This document shows positions 37,107 to 45,614 of a stretch of DNA of 64,000 bases, one piece after another. A program made the position numbers and the translations under genes. Location of the stretch: positions 1,364,001-1,428,000 of the forward strand of contig OY762224.2 of assembly GCA_963665265.2 (NCBI GenBank), read 5' to 3'. The notes under the pieces were generated by a model, which searched no databases, was not told the DNA's origin, and saw nothing but the letters and a program-made list of their open reading frames with translations. Source of the stretch: CAXXHQ01 sp963665265. GTDB lineage: Bacteria > Planctomycetota > Planctomycetia > Pirellulales > Thermoguttaceae. Numbering within the stretch: position 1 is the stretch's first letter; every line of letters begins with the position of its first letter.

Positions 37107-37276
37107 TGGAACGAGCATAAAAAGGAATGGTTGTCGAAATCGAAGAAGGTATTCGTTTCCGGGAATAGGATCAAGTCACGAGACTAACTGCCGACCGGCT
37201 TGTTGCTCAGTCTAGGCCCCAGATTGGTGACGGGCCGGCGGCAGTGTTTTGTTTGCATCGAAATGAGGGGATTTAT

Positions 37277-37846
37277 TCACATCTTGCCGTTCTCGCAGTA
37301 CTCGATGGGACAAAATGGATTCTCATCGTCCAGTTGAATCAAGGTACGGTCGCCGTTGATCGTCCATGCTCGCCAAGGTTGTCGTTCACGATTCGAGTCA
37401 ATCGCGCCAAAGACAAACAACCATTCGCTATTCGGGACACGGTACATTCTGTCATCCATGAGTATGATTTCGTCGTTTAGCTGACATAAAAAGCCATCCC
37501 AAGACTTGTAATATCCAACCAGCACACGTAAATCAGCAGCGATATGTGCGAGCTTCCAGAGTTCGCATCGCCATCCCGTTCCGTCATCGTGATAGGGATA
37601 TGGATGGTCAACTTCGTGCTCAAATGCTACACGTAGGTCCGAATTGAACCATTCATTGGCCGTGCGTCGCTCATAGCCAAGAATGTCTAACGTTAGCTCG
37701 CGAGAGATTTCTAACGGTCGAATGACAACTTCAGCCGCCTTAATTCCGAGTGAATGCCAATTGTCCGTCATCGATTCTTTCGAGCATCGTTTCCGCACTT
37801 CATCACGATACTTCGGCCAGAATTCTCGCGCAGTCAGTCGCGTCAT
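37277..37846 (-). CDS. hypothetical protein
   Basis: 189 residues, soluble, with CGGAGA before the ATG. Trp, Tyr and acidic residues are frequent (HPYPYHDDGTGWRCELW, GYYKSWDGFL). No motif I recognise. It stands alone between RNA copy B and the CHAT gene region. Confidence 0.6.
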   Translation of the reverse strand: MTRLTAREFWPKYRDEVRKRCSKESMTDNWHSLGIKAAEVVIRPLEISRELTLDILGYERRTANEWFNSDLRVAFEHEVDHPYPYHDDGTGWRCELWKLAHIAADLRVLVGYYKSWDGFLCQLNDEIILMDDRMYRVPNSEWLFVFGAIDSNRERQPWRAWTINGDRTLIQLDDENPFCPIEYCENGKM

Positions 37847-38050
37847 GCTTCATCTCCGATTCATTTGCAAGGCATTTTGTGGGAATGGTAGTCGCCGAAC
37901 AATAGGGGCATTATCCAATAGACTAACCAGCTTTATATCGGCCAACAATGCTTGCCTCGGTTACGTCGCCGGAGCCTTCGACGTCGATCGACGTAAGCGA
38001 CTTCGTGATGCCACGTTCCTATGAAATGCGTAGCCTTCAATGTCATGCTT

Positions 38051-40273
38051 TTATGCGTCGCCCAGTAACTCAAGACAGGCAAGGTCTCGCCACAAGTCAC
38101 TACCCTCCGTCTCGCATTTTGCGAGGCAAGCGACGAACGCCTCCTCGATACGCTGTCCGGCAGCGAGCAGCCCCCCCAAGGCCGGGAAGAATGTCTGGGC
38201 GAAGGCTGCTCCGAGGACAAACCGCGAACCGATGCATCGCTTAGCTCCTCTCTGAATGAGTAATGGGGCAGCGCCAACAGGATATTCTCCCCATTGAACA
38301 CCGTAGACTCCGGATTCACATGCAGAGAGTATGACAAGGGGACTACTGACTACCTGGGGAACCAACTCCTCAGCCTTCACGCCTATGGTGTCCCCGGAGT
38401 CGCCCGCCAAATCAAAGGTGGTGGATGGGCCAGTCTCCGTGTCTTCAGCCTTACCGTGGCAAGAGAGAAGAATGATCTTTTGCTGTTGCAAAGCACGCAA
38501 TACGTCACTGAGCTGGCATGACGCAGCGGCTTCCCCGTTCACTCCAAACGCCATAGCGAACCGCCTCGCCTCTTCTGCCAGATCGATGTTTCCGGCCATC
38601 CCGTGCCCCAGCGCCACTGCTTGCCTTTCAGACAGCGATAGGCTTGGTGGCATGACGATCCGCAGGAGGAACCCGAACCCTGTTGAGAATGACATCTGGG
38701 GCCAGGGCAAACCAGCGTCGTGCAGGAGCACCCGCCAGGGGACGCGATGCAGAATCGAGTATGGAGTCAGGCTCCGGATGCATGATGAGCCGACAATGCC
38801 GACGATTGCACGAGCACACTTCCGGTAGAGGGACGGAATTGCACGCTTCCCGACCATCTCCGCCAGCCGGTGAGGAATCATCTCAGTCTCTTGCAGCAAT
38901 GCGTCGCCTTCGTCAAGCGTCACCGGCCACTGTCTCACCACTACCTTGACTTGATCGCTCCACACCACGAAGGCGACCAACTCTGGCGGCACGACCGCAA
39001 GGACGACCGCACACTCACCATCTCGTAGCGTCTGACTGGCCTTGCGCAGACTTTCAACTGAGACTCGGTCATTGGCCTGTGCAAACGGGTTTTGGCGGAT
39101 CACATCATCCATGAACGCGGGGGCCATCTTGCGGTAGTGCATGAGCGAGCGTCCCGCTTCAAATGCGGCCAACGCCTCTTCAACCCGGTCGAGGCTCAGC
39201 AAATGATGCGTGAGCATCCGAAAGTGGTTGTGCATCGACCGGGCAATCTCGTCGAAATCAGTCGGGATGATTGGTTGGGCCAAGCGTTGATACCAAAGCC
39301 GGGCTCCGTCGATGAGCACAGGCAATATCCTCTCATCGGGAGTGTTTGCCAGCCGAAGGAGTAGAGCCTCGGTGCCTCGTAGCATGGCGATATGCGGATC
39401 AAGGTGATGAAGGCTGCTCTCTATCTCTTTTGCACGCTCAACGAACCTCAGCCCCTCCTCCCAGGCGTTGGCATTCTCTGCATTCTCTGCCCCAATGCAG
39501 AAACGAAGATAGGCGGTGGCAAAACGGCCCAGTCTTTTGGAATGTTCCGCCGCTGCCATCAACGTGGATTCGTGATCCTCGGCTTGCACCAACGACGATC
39601 TCATCCGGATCGCAGCGATCTTGATGCGGAAAACCTGATCCTCGTCCCCCGACGCAGTGGCTACATCCAACGCTTCCTTTGCCGCTAGCTCGGCCCTTAA
39701 TAAATCCTGATACTGGAGGGCTAGCGAGATGTTTGTGAGAGTCTCGGCGTACCCCTCGCGCTCCACTGCCGGGAGTAGTTGGTAGATCGTTCGAGCTTTT
39801 TCGTACTGCTCAGTTGCCTGTTGCCACCGTTCCAGTTTGAGGTAGCTGTTGCCCCAGGCGTTGAATATGTGGGCCTTCTGAAACAGTAGTGCCTTTTGCT
39901 CTTGCGGGTACCGTTCAAGCAGGACGTCGGCATGCCCCACTGCTTCGCCGAACAGGGAAAACGATTCCGCCCATCGACCCTGTCGCCCGATGGCCTCGGC
40001 GAGATTGCGACGAAACTGGACCTGCGATGGCGCATGGGGACACGTCTCTACGGCAGGGAGTTCAAGGCTCTGCTGTAACGAAACTTCAGCTTCGCGATAA
40101 CGGTCAAGGTTCAGCAATGCCTGTCCTTTGTTTCCCAAAGCCAAGCCGTAACAGGATGAGTTTTCCGGTTCTTGCTCGAACAACCTGACCGCTTCCTCCC
40201 ATTTCAGTTCTTCGCAAGCCTGCATGGCGGTGAGGTAAGTCGGCGTCGCAAGATGATCATCAAACGGAATCAC
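38051..40273 (-). CDS. TPR-CHAT caspase-like protease
   Basis: 740 residues from GTG at 40273, with AGGAGG nine bases upstream; the frame is open a further 16 codons. The N-terminal 430 residues are tetratricopeptide-type helical repeats (AEVSLQQSLELP, AWGNSYLKLERWQQATEQYEKA). The C-terminal 250 residues form a CHAT domain, a caspase/separase-like cysteine protease, with the catalytic His in LLSCHGKA and Cys in LSACESG. CHAT proteases with TPR partners cleave specific proteins once triggered, as in CRISPR-linked Craspase and other defence systems. No CRISPR or partner gene is adjacent, so the trigger and substrate are unknown. Confidence 0.85.
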   Translation of the reverse strand: MIPFDDHLATPTYLTAMQACEELKWEEAVRLFEQEPENSSCYGLALGNKGQALLNLDRYREAEVSLQQSLELPAVETCPHAPSQVQFRRNLAEAIGRQGRWAESFSLFGEAVGHADVLLERYPQEQKALLFQKAHIFNAWGNSYLKLERWQQATEQYEKARTIYQLLPAVEREGYAETLTNISLALQYQDLLRAELAAKEALDVATASGDEDQVFRIKIAAIRMRSSLVQAEDHESTLMAAAEHSKRLGRFATAYLRFCIGAENAENANAWEEGLRFVERAKEIESSLHHLDPHIAMLRGTEALLLRLANTPDERILPVLIDGARLWYQRLAQPIIPTDFDEIARSMHNHFRMLTHHLLSLDRVEEALAAFEAGRSLMHYRKMAPAFMDDVIRQNPFAQANDRVSVESLRKASQTLRDGECAVVLAVVPPELVAFVVWSDQVKVVVRQWPVTLDEGDALLQETEMIPHRLAEMVGKRAIPSLYRKCARAIVGIVGSSCIRSLTPYSILHRVPWRVLLHDAGLPWPQMSFSTGFGFLLRIVMPPSLSLSERQAVALGHGMAGNIDLAEEARRFAMAFGVNGEAAASCQLSDVLRALQQQKIILLSCHGKAEDTETGPSTTFDLAGDSGDTIGVKAEELVPQVVSSPLVILSACESGVYGVQWGEYPVGAAPLLIQRGAKRCIGSRFVLGAAFAQTFFPALGGLLAAGQRIEEAFVACLAKCETEGSDLWRDLACLELLGDA

Positions 40274-40814
40274 GTGTCTGTCCCTCCTCAGGTCAGAACA
40301 ACAGAGAAACAATTCACGCACCTAATCTTGGACTGCCATCGCACCGAAGCGGCGTCAAAACATACTCCAGCATCAAGTATCTTGGATTACGTTGAGTAAC
40401 TCAAGGCGTACTGAGCTGTCGGTATGGCAACGACAGAAAACGAGAGCGGCATCGGACGGACTTGCTGTGCGATGACGCGCTAAAGGGCCGGACCTTTCTG
40501 GAAAAGGTAGTTCGTTCATGCAAAGCCTTTAGGATATAATCTCGGTTCCGATCAAGGCTAGATTTTCGCCACAAGCTTATTCACGTAGACAAGTTCCTGG
40601 TGCCCCCCCCCACACACAAAAAAAAACAAGCGAAGGTAAGTGAGGCATGACACACTGATCGGCTTTGAACGAATTTGACGATTCGGCCTGGTGCGGGAAC
40701 CACTTTGCCGAAACCACAAAGCCAATGGGTCTCCGCTTGCGGCCATGCTGCGAGCCTGATCTAATACGAAAATCAGGCAACGGCGACTTTGAGCATTCGA
40801 CGGGAGATGTGCGC
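40274..40814. other. gene-free region with C9/CA/A9 low-complexity tract
   Basis: No convincing gene. A run of nine C, a short CA repeat and nine A lie at 40603-40626. The region may carry the promoter of the CHAT gene. Confidence 0.35.
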
Positions 40815-41192
40815 ATGGGAGTGCAGAGCATTATTCGCGCTAAGGGAGGAACGGCCGAGCGAACGGTCCAACTGACGGACATCGTGATTCAGGATATTCG
40901 AGTTTTTCCGCTATTTTTGCCAGATAAACGATGGATTAAGGCTGTGTCGGAGTATTATGAGGAGTTGGGATTGCTTCTTGGAGCCGCTCGCGCGGATATT
41001 GCGTTGCCGATGGAGTTTTTTGTTCCGGACCTTTGGAACACCAGTATCAAACTGCCGTCGCAGGAATGCGAAATAATGCTCGATATGTGGAACTTGGGCC
41101 ACGACCTCGCTAGGGGCTTGGGATATCGCAGGGGGTCTGATGGGGATGATTCTATACGACATGGACTACGCGGCACGGTCTACGTCAAGTAA
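40815..41192 (+). CDS. hypothetical protein
   Basis: 125 residues from ATG at 40815, preceded by GGGAGATG; the frame is open 50 codons further upstream but that part lacks coding character. Mixed alpha/beta composition with an acidic middle (SYYEELG-like and LPSQECEIMLDMW). No family recognised; moderately likely to be real. Confidence 0.4.
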   Translation: MGVQSIIRAKGGTAERTVQLTDIVIQDIRVFPLFLPDKRWIKAVSEYYEELGLLLGAARADIALPMEFFVPDLWNTSIKLPSQECEIMLDMWNLGHDLARGLGYRRGSDGDDSIRHGLRGTVYVK

Positions 41193-41343
41193 GCCGAATC
41201 GCGTGCGTCAGCAACCCGACCATCTAACGCGGGCTCGGAAAATATGGCAGAGTGATCGACTGAGAAGCGTCAAGAGGCTGGCGAGCACCTACATCGCCCC
41301 AGCCTAGATACCTAGTCCAAGCGAAGACGCGGCAGAGAGGCGG

Positions 41344-41742
41344 TTACAAATCACTTAGGCGAAGGATTGTCTCAATCAAATCCCCGCTTTGCCCTTTAGT
41401 CAAGTAGGCGCTGGCGCCAGCCGCCAACATGAGAGGAGCCGTCTCCGCGTTTTCATGTGTCGAAAAACCGATGACGAGAGTCTCCGGCAGGCGGGCCGCA
41501 ATGCGTTTCGTCGCCTCCAATCCGTTGAGGCGAGGCATCGACACGTCCATCACGATAACGTCTGGACGAGTTTGGAGAGCCAAGTCCACCGCTTCTTCGC
41601 CGTCTCGCGCTTCCGCGACGATGGCGATCCTGGCATCCTCACGCAATAAAGCTACAAGAAGTTCTCGCACCGGAGGATGGTCGTCAGCGACAAGAACACG
41701 GATCGGAGAAACGCATCCGGCTACGTGATTTCGGTTAAGCAT
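41344..41742 (-). CDS. stand-alone response-regulator receiver
   Basis: 132 residues, a single REC domain of the NarL/DegU type: acidic pair in VADDHPP, phospho-acceptor Asp in VIVMDVSMP, the Thr switch in GFSTH and Lys in YLTKGQ. There is no output domain, so it works through protein-protein contact or is truncated. It lies downstream of the coiled-coil gene on the same strand with a 166-base gap. No histidine kinase is nearby. Confidence 0.85.
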   Translation of the reverse strand: MLNRNHVAGCVSPIRVLVADDHPPVRELLVALLREDARIAIVAEARDGEEAVDLALQTRPDVIVMDVSMPRLNGLEATKRIAARLPETLVIGFSTHENAETAPLMLAAGASAYLTKGQSGDLIETILRLSDL

Positions 41743-41908
41743 CCTACTCCTCCGTTGAATTGCCGATGAGCAGGTTGGCCAAACCGACTACATGCGAAGG
41801 CAAAGGTGAAGTCGTGCGAATCCCGGCAAAAAATAGAAGGAGCGCCGAACTAACGTGCTCCAGACGCCCCGGCCGGTAGGGGCTTTCCTGCATTGCTGAC
41901 GCTACTCA

Positions 41909-42418
41909 TCAAGCGGAGGCTTTGCTCTTTTCGTACTTGCGAAGGCGCGTCTGAATCTGATCCAACTCGCTGCGAAGTTGGGTGTTCTCCTTCCGGAGTT
42001 GCTGAACGCGAGCAAGCTCTTTCTTCCATTTGGCTTCGAGTTCGGCGTATTGTTCCAGCGTGATCTTGTGTCGTCGCTGAACCTCTCGCGGAGGCTGTGC
42101 GCCAGCCTCCATGACTTCCTTGTACATGCTTCGGAGCTTTCCTTCGCTCCATTGCGAATCCTTGGGGAAATACTCGTACATCGCTTTCAATTCGAGGAAA
42201 CGAAGCGCGAGGTCTTCCACGTATTCGTCTAACACTTCGGCGGCACGGCCGTCATCGACGTTTCCCGCCTCGGCGCGAAAATCACGATTTAGAAACACCT
42301 GGACGAGGATTTTCGTTCGCTGGTAAGCCGACTTGCCGCCCTGCGTCCGAAGCGCCAAGGCTTCGCTCAACAGCTTCTTGTAGCCTCTCTGGTCGTCCGA
42401 GGCTTTGTTCGTACTCAT
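41909..42418 (-). CDS. coiled-coil protein next to Cas12-like gene
   Basis: 169 residues with a strong GGAGGA ribosome site before ATG 42418. Charged helical protein: an N-terminal helical domain, then a long coiled coil over the last 50 residues (LAEVQQLRKENTQLRSEL-like heptads). Its start lies inside the zinc-ribbon gene in another frame (134-base overlap), so the two are probably co-translated. Such coiled coils may serve as oligomerisation or DNA-bridging partners. The family is not recognised. Confidence 0.65.
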   Translation of the reverse strand: MSTNKASDDQRGYKKLLSEALALRTQGGKSAYQRTKILVQVFLNRDFRAEAGNVDDGRAAEVLDEYVEDLALRFLELKAMYEYFPKDSQWSEGKLRSMYKEVMEAGAQPPREVQRRHKITLEQYAELEAKWKKELARVQQLRKENTQLRSELDQIQTRLRKYEKSKASA

Positions 42419-42551
42419 GGACGGTCCTCCTCATTCGTTTGGCGAACTCAGCAAAGGGAGCGCATTCAGAACAAAACTTCTTGCCGGCCGGGATCAAACA
42501 CTGACACAACTGGCAAATCGCTCCTCTGCTAGTTTCACTCTTTTTTTTCAT
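42282..42551 (-). CDS. small zinc-ribbon protein
   Basis: 89 residues from ATG 42551. Two Cys pairs, CQLC and CSEC, spaced 14 residues apart form a treble-clef/zinc-ribbon knuckle. The C-terminal part is charged and overlaps the coiled-coil gene, so its exact end is less certain. It begins 45 bases after the stop of the Cas12-like gene. Canonical TnpB and Cas12f carry a CxxC zinc finger inside RuvC; the neighbouring protein lacks one, so this small protein might supply it in trans (inference). Confidence 0.55.
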   Translation of the reverse strand: MKKKSETSRGAICQLCQCLIPAGKKFCSECAPFAEFAKRMRRTVHEYEQSLGRPERLQEAVERSLGASDAGRQVGLPANENPRPGVSKS

Positions 42552-42596
42552 CGTCAATCCGTTGACTCTGTATCGAGTTTCGGACCTATCCTATCG

Positions 42597-43958
42597 TCAT
42601 GTTCCGAATATCTTCGTTCTTGGCTTGCCCTCACGACCCCTACCGCTTGTGCATTTTTCCTTGGCGGATTGGCCGTCGCCTAAGTCGCCGTCGGAAAGCG
42701 CGCCTTCAACCACGGAGGGGCGAGCTTTCGTTTCACCCACCTTGCGGATTTCCAACTTGATTCCAGCCTGCTGGCATTTGTACTGGAGAATGCTTCCGAC
42801 CTGTCCCCAATCCCAACCCGAATTGTCCGGGCGATCAGGCGACTTGCCGGCAGTGTGCAAGAAACGAGTCTCGCGCGCCGCTCCAGTCGGCTGGAAGTAA
42901 ACGAGTTTTCCGCATTTGTGTTCCACGCATAACGCCACCACTTGCTGCGCCAATTGCTGGTTGGCCGTGCGTACAAAATCTTTCCAGCGATCTTGCAGCT
43001 TGTCGATGCGACCTACCGCTCGATCGCGGCCGTGGCCCTTGCGGGCGGAACTGGCGTGCTTGTACGACTCTTGTCGGCCCCAGCGGTCAGTTAGTAGCTG
43101 TTGCCGAGTATGAGCCACATGCTTGCCGTTTCTTCCGCCGACGAAATGGTGGAAGCCGTCGATGCGCAACCACCACGGCTGCTGTTGAGCAGGGCGGAGG
43201 AACGCCGTATGGCGAGCGTTAAGCTCGGGTGATTCGGTTCTTTCTCTAGCTTGATAGTAGATGTGAGCAAACCATTTATTTTTGGCTTCACGGTAGACTA
43301 AATTCGAGCCGGAAAAAATCAACTCGCCGTTGGCGATCTGCCAGAGAATAGGCGACTGATTGTTGCTTCGCAATCGGCATAGATCCTTAGTGCTACTTGC
43401 GTAGCTGCGATCCGGCCGTTCGATCCGATCGACTCGAACTTGGAGTTGGAAGGCTTCACCGTCCGCCGTCGGGACGATGATCTCGCTGTTGCCTTTATCG
43501 AAGGGAATTGGCATTGGCGACGCGGAACTTGGAAACTCTCCATCGTCAGCAAGTATTCGCATCCAGCGAGGAATAGCTCCCTTACTAGATTTCATGCGAA
43601 ACAATCGTCTTCCGAGGACTTGCAGCGTAAGTTCGATGCACCGAGAGTTCAGTTCCGGATATTCTGATCGTACTGCTGCGCGAATCGCGCTAGTCATCTC
43701 AGTTGTCAAGCACTGAACTTCGCAGACGGGTGGTTCGCCTTGAGCGCCATCCTTGTGCCAAGTTTGCAAGTCAGCAAGATATTGTCGAACTCGCTTGGGA
43801 TTTCCGGCCTGGTTATGACCCGCTAGCCACACGCGCCAAAAGCAGTTTGTGACTCGCTTTACGGATTGCGCCAAAGCTTTCCAGCGTTCGCGAGTTGCTG
43901 AATCAAGGCCCACAACCTCAAAGCGCACGACATTGATGGAACCTTTTCCAGTTGTCAC
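42597..43958 (-). CDS. Cas12/TnpB-superfamily protein, probably nuclease-dead
   Basis: 453 residues from GTG with GGAGGG seven bases upstream. Residues 1-250 form a WED/REC-like N-terminal part. The last 200 follow the RuvC order of TnpB/Cas12: RuvC-I LRIDGFHHFVGG (Asp267) followed by NGKHV; a basic bridge-helix-like stretch KLQDRWKDFVR; then the strand KLVYFQP where active enzymes have V-[I/L]-E-[D/N]; and the hallmark WDWGQVGSILQYKCQQAGI at 382-400. The RuvC-II Glu is missing, the CxxC zinc finger is absent, and no RuvC-III Asp is found in the short divergent tail. DNA cleavage is therefore unlikely and guided binding is plausible. No IS200/605 ends or TnpA were seen. Neighbours on the same strand are a zinc ribbon, a coiled-coil protein and, upstream, an ECF sigma factor. 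Confidence 0.7.
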   Translation of the reverse strand: MTTGKGSINVVRFEVVGLDSATRERWKALAQSVKRVTNCFWRVWLAGHNQAGNPKRVRQYLADLQTWHKDGAQGEPPVCEVQCLTTEMTSAIRAAVRSEYPELNSRCIELTLQVLGRRLFRMKSSKGAIPRWMRILADDGEFPSSASPMPIPFDKGNSEIIVPTADGEAFQLQVRVDRIERPDRSYASSTKDLCRLRSNNQSPILWQIANGELIFSGSNLVYREAKNKWFAHIYYQARERTESPELNARHTAFLRPAQQQPWWLRIDGFHHFVGGRNGKHVAHTRQQLLTDRWGRQESYKHASSARKGHGRDRAVGRIDKLQDRWKDFVRTANQQLAQQVVALCVEHKCGKLVYFQPTGAARETRFLHTAGKSPDRPDNSGWDWGQVGSILQYKCQQAGIKLEIRKVGETKARPSVVEGALSDGDLGDGQSAKEKCTSGRGREGKPRTKIFGT

Positions 43959-44136
43959 ACAATTACCCTCCGGGGCGTCAGTCCGTTGAAGCCTCCTTCC
44001 GCCGTCGTTTCAAAAGAAACATGACTCTGGTGAGTGCTTCGCCGCGCTCGAAGTCGGCAGCTATTCTCACCTTCAAGGCCATAGGCGGCCTTCATGCGGC
44101 GAGTATAGGCGATTTTCGACGCAAAAAGAAGACCAC

Positions 44137-44212
44137 TAAATGCCAGGATAGCCTAAAGCGTATCCGCCTTACCTGCCTAGCCGTTCTGGTTTAGATAAAT
44201 GCCAGGTTAGCC
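44137..44212. repeat. 17-nt direct repeat pair upstream of Cas12-like gene
   Basis: TAAATGCCAGGATAGCC at 44137-44153 and TAAATGCCAGGTTAGCC at 44196-44212, one mismatch, 59 bases apart; a weaker related block CCTGCCTAGCC lies between them at 44172-44182. It sits in the 258-base gap before the gene. Period 59 is in the CRISPR range, but only 17 nt are shared, so operator sites or part of a guide RNA are as likely. Confidence 0.45.
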
Positions 44213-44216
44213 CATC

Positions 44217-44510
44217 TTAACGATCAATTCCTCGACCTACCGGCTGCTTCCGTCCTGAAACAAGCATTCCAGTCGAAGTGCGGAAGCCTCTTTTCCGCCG
44301 TTTCCGGTAAACGCGGCACGCTGTCACCTTGCCATTGCCTATGTTTCTCGCTAAAACGGGGGGGTAGCAAAGAGAATTAGCATAGGTCCGAATCTCGACC
44401 CCCGAATGTGAATCCATTCGCAGTTCCAAAAAAGTGAAGTGGATTGCGTCCGCCGATTTGCCCGTGCGATTCGTAGGCATCGAAAGCGGCAAGTCCTTGC
44501 TCACACCCAC
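44217..44510 (-). CDS. small basic hypothetical protein
   Basis: 97 residues with a basic C-terminal half (KVTACRVYRKRRKRGF). GTG start at 44510 overlapping the end of the upstream small frame by 10 bases. It lies between the sigma factor and the Cas12-like gene. No family recognised; part of this stretch could instead be non-coding RNA. Confidence 0.35.
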   Translation of the reverse strand: MGVSKDLPLSMPTNRTGKSADAIHFTFLELRMDSHSGVEIRTYANSLCYPPVLARNIGNGKVTACRVYRKRRKRGFRTSTGMLVSGRKQPVGRGIDR

Positions 44511-44713
44511 CGCAATCGTTCCTCATAGGAACCTCGGAATCTTTCCCTGAATTTTGTTTCCAGGCGATGAAAGACCATGTACTCTCCAGCATTGGTCTCC
44601 ATCCTAGCAACCAGACCGTCAACGTCAAGAACAACCAAGTCGTCTCCTACGGCCCGGCGCGACCTAATCGTACTTCGGCCAATTTTGGAACAAGGACGGA
44701 GCCTAGACGGCAT
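44501..44713 (-). CDS. small hypothetical protein after sigma factor
   Basis: 70 residues starting inside the last codons of the sigma factor gene (11-base overlap). It contains DDLVVLDVDGLVARME and a charged end. The overlap chain sigma factor, this gene, next gene suggests one transcript. Function unknown. Confidence 0.35.
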   Translation of the reverse strand: MPSRLRPCSKIGRSTIRSRRAVGDDLVVLDVDGLVARMETNAGEYMVFHRLETKFRERFRGSYEERLRWV

Positions 44714-45377
44714 TGGCGAGTTCTCCTACGAAAACCGGCTTAGACCGCTGAATGATCAATGGCTGAGGCATGCGGTCCTCTTCGGCAAATATCTCGCGCA
44801 GCCTGCTTCTACCGCGTCGAATCAGGGTTTCAGCGGCGTCCGTCTTGATGCCCATCGCCTCAGCCGTCTCAGCTATCGTCTGGCCTTGCCAGTAATAGAG
44901 TCGAATGGCTTCCTGATATTTGGGCGGTAGGCGGTCCACGGCATCCCGAATCCGCTCCCAAACCTCTTGCTTCTCGGCCCGTTCGGAGCCGGACTCCGCA
45001 CGCGCGTCAATCGGCTCCTCGCTAGGGCTGGCGCCCTTCTTGATCTCGTCCATGATTGCGGCTTCCGCCCTGCGTCTGAGCGAAGTCAACGAGATCATGT
45101 TCGTTCGCGGCCCGCCGCGTTCGTGACGCCGATGGTCGATCACTAAGTTTTGCAATACGCGAAACAAGAAATTGTACGCCGGAGGGTAGAACTCTCTCGG
45201 GTCGAGTTCGCAGAGCTTACAGAAAACCTCCTGCACCACGTCGCCGGCGTCGTCCGGCGAACCGAGCAGCCGCAGGGCAAGGGCGTTCAGCCGTCGGTGC
45301 ATCCTCTCGTAGAGGGCGTTGAACAAGTCGTGATCTTTGGTCAGCAGGTATTGGGCCAGAAGTTCTTCGTCACGCAT
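44703..45377 (-). CDS. ECF-type RNA polymerase sigma factor
   Basis: 224 residues, ATG preceded by AAGGAG. Sigma region 2 (about 15-85) with DDAGDVVQEVFCKL and the FLFRVLQNLVIDHRR core-binding and -10 helices; sigma region 4 (about 150-205) with LPPKYQEAIRLYYW and the HTH TIAETAEAMGIKTDAAETLIRRGR. There is an acidic linker of about 50 residues and a short tail. No obvious anti-sigma factor is adjacent. It is the first gene of the minus-strand cluster that leads to the Cas12-like protein. Confidence 0.9.
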   Translation of the reverse strand: MRDEELLAQYLLTKDHDLFNALYERMHRRLNALALRLLGSPDDAGDVVQEVFCKLCELDPREFYPPAYNFLFRVLQNLVIDHRRHERGGPRTNMISLTSLRRRAEAAIMDEIKKGASPSEEPIDARAESGSERAEKQEVWERIRDAVDRLPPKYQEAIRLYYWQGQTIAETAEAMGIKTDAAETLIRRGRSRLREIFAEEDRMPQPLIIQRSKPVFVGELANAV

Positions 45378-45614
45378 GGGAAATCTCCTTATCGATTGTC
45401 GGGCGGCGCGTCATCATGACGTACCGACGTTGCGAGGGTGCAACAGCGAAACCGTAGGCCGGGCTTATAGGGAAGCAAGCCTAAATAGCGAATATTTTTC
45501 GTCTGCGGGGACTTATAAGGATAATTTGTAACTCTTATAAGGCTTGCGCCAGGGCGGCTTATAGCATCTCCATTTTCACGGCGGACGGTTCGATGAAACA
45601 AACAGGAGGCAAAA

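Noticed and set aside
44137..44212. Two-repeat CRISPR array before the Cas12-like gene
   Set aside because: Only 17 nt are shared and sequence flanking the repeats is unrelated, so it is not called as CRISPR; kept as a finding instead.
44377..44634. 85-codon minus-strand frame between sigma factor and Cas12-like gene
   Set aside because: Overlaps two better-placed small frames; its start is hydrophobic then random, with no ribosome site.
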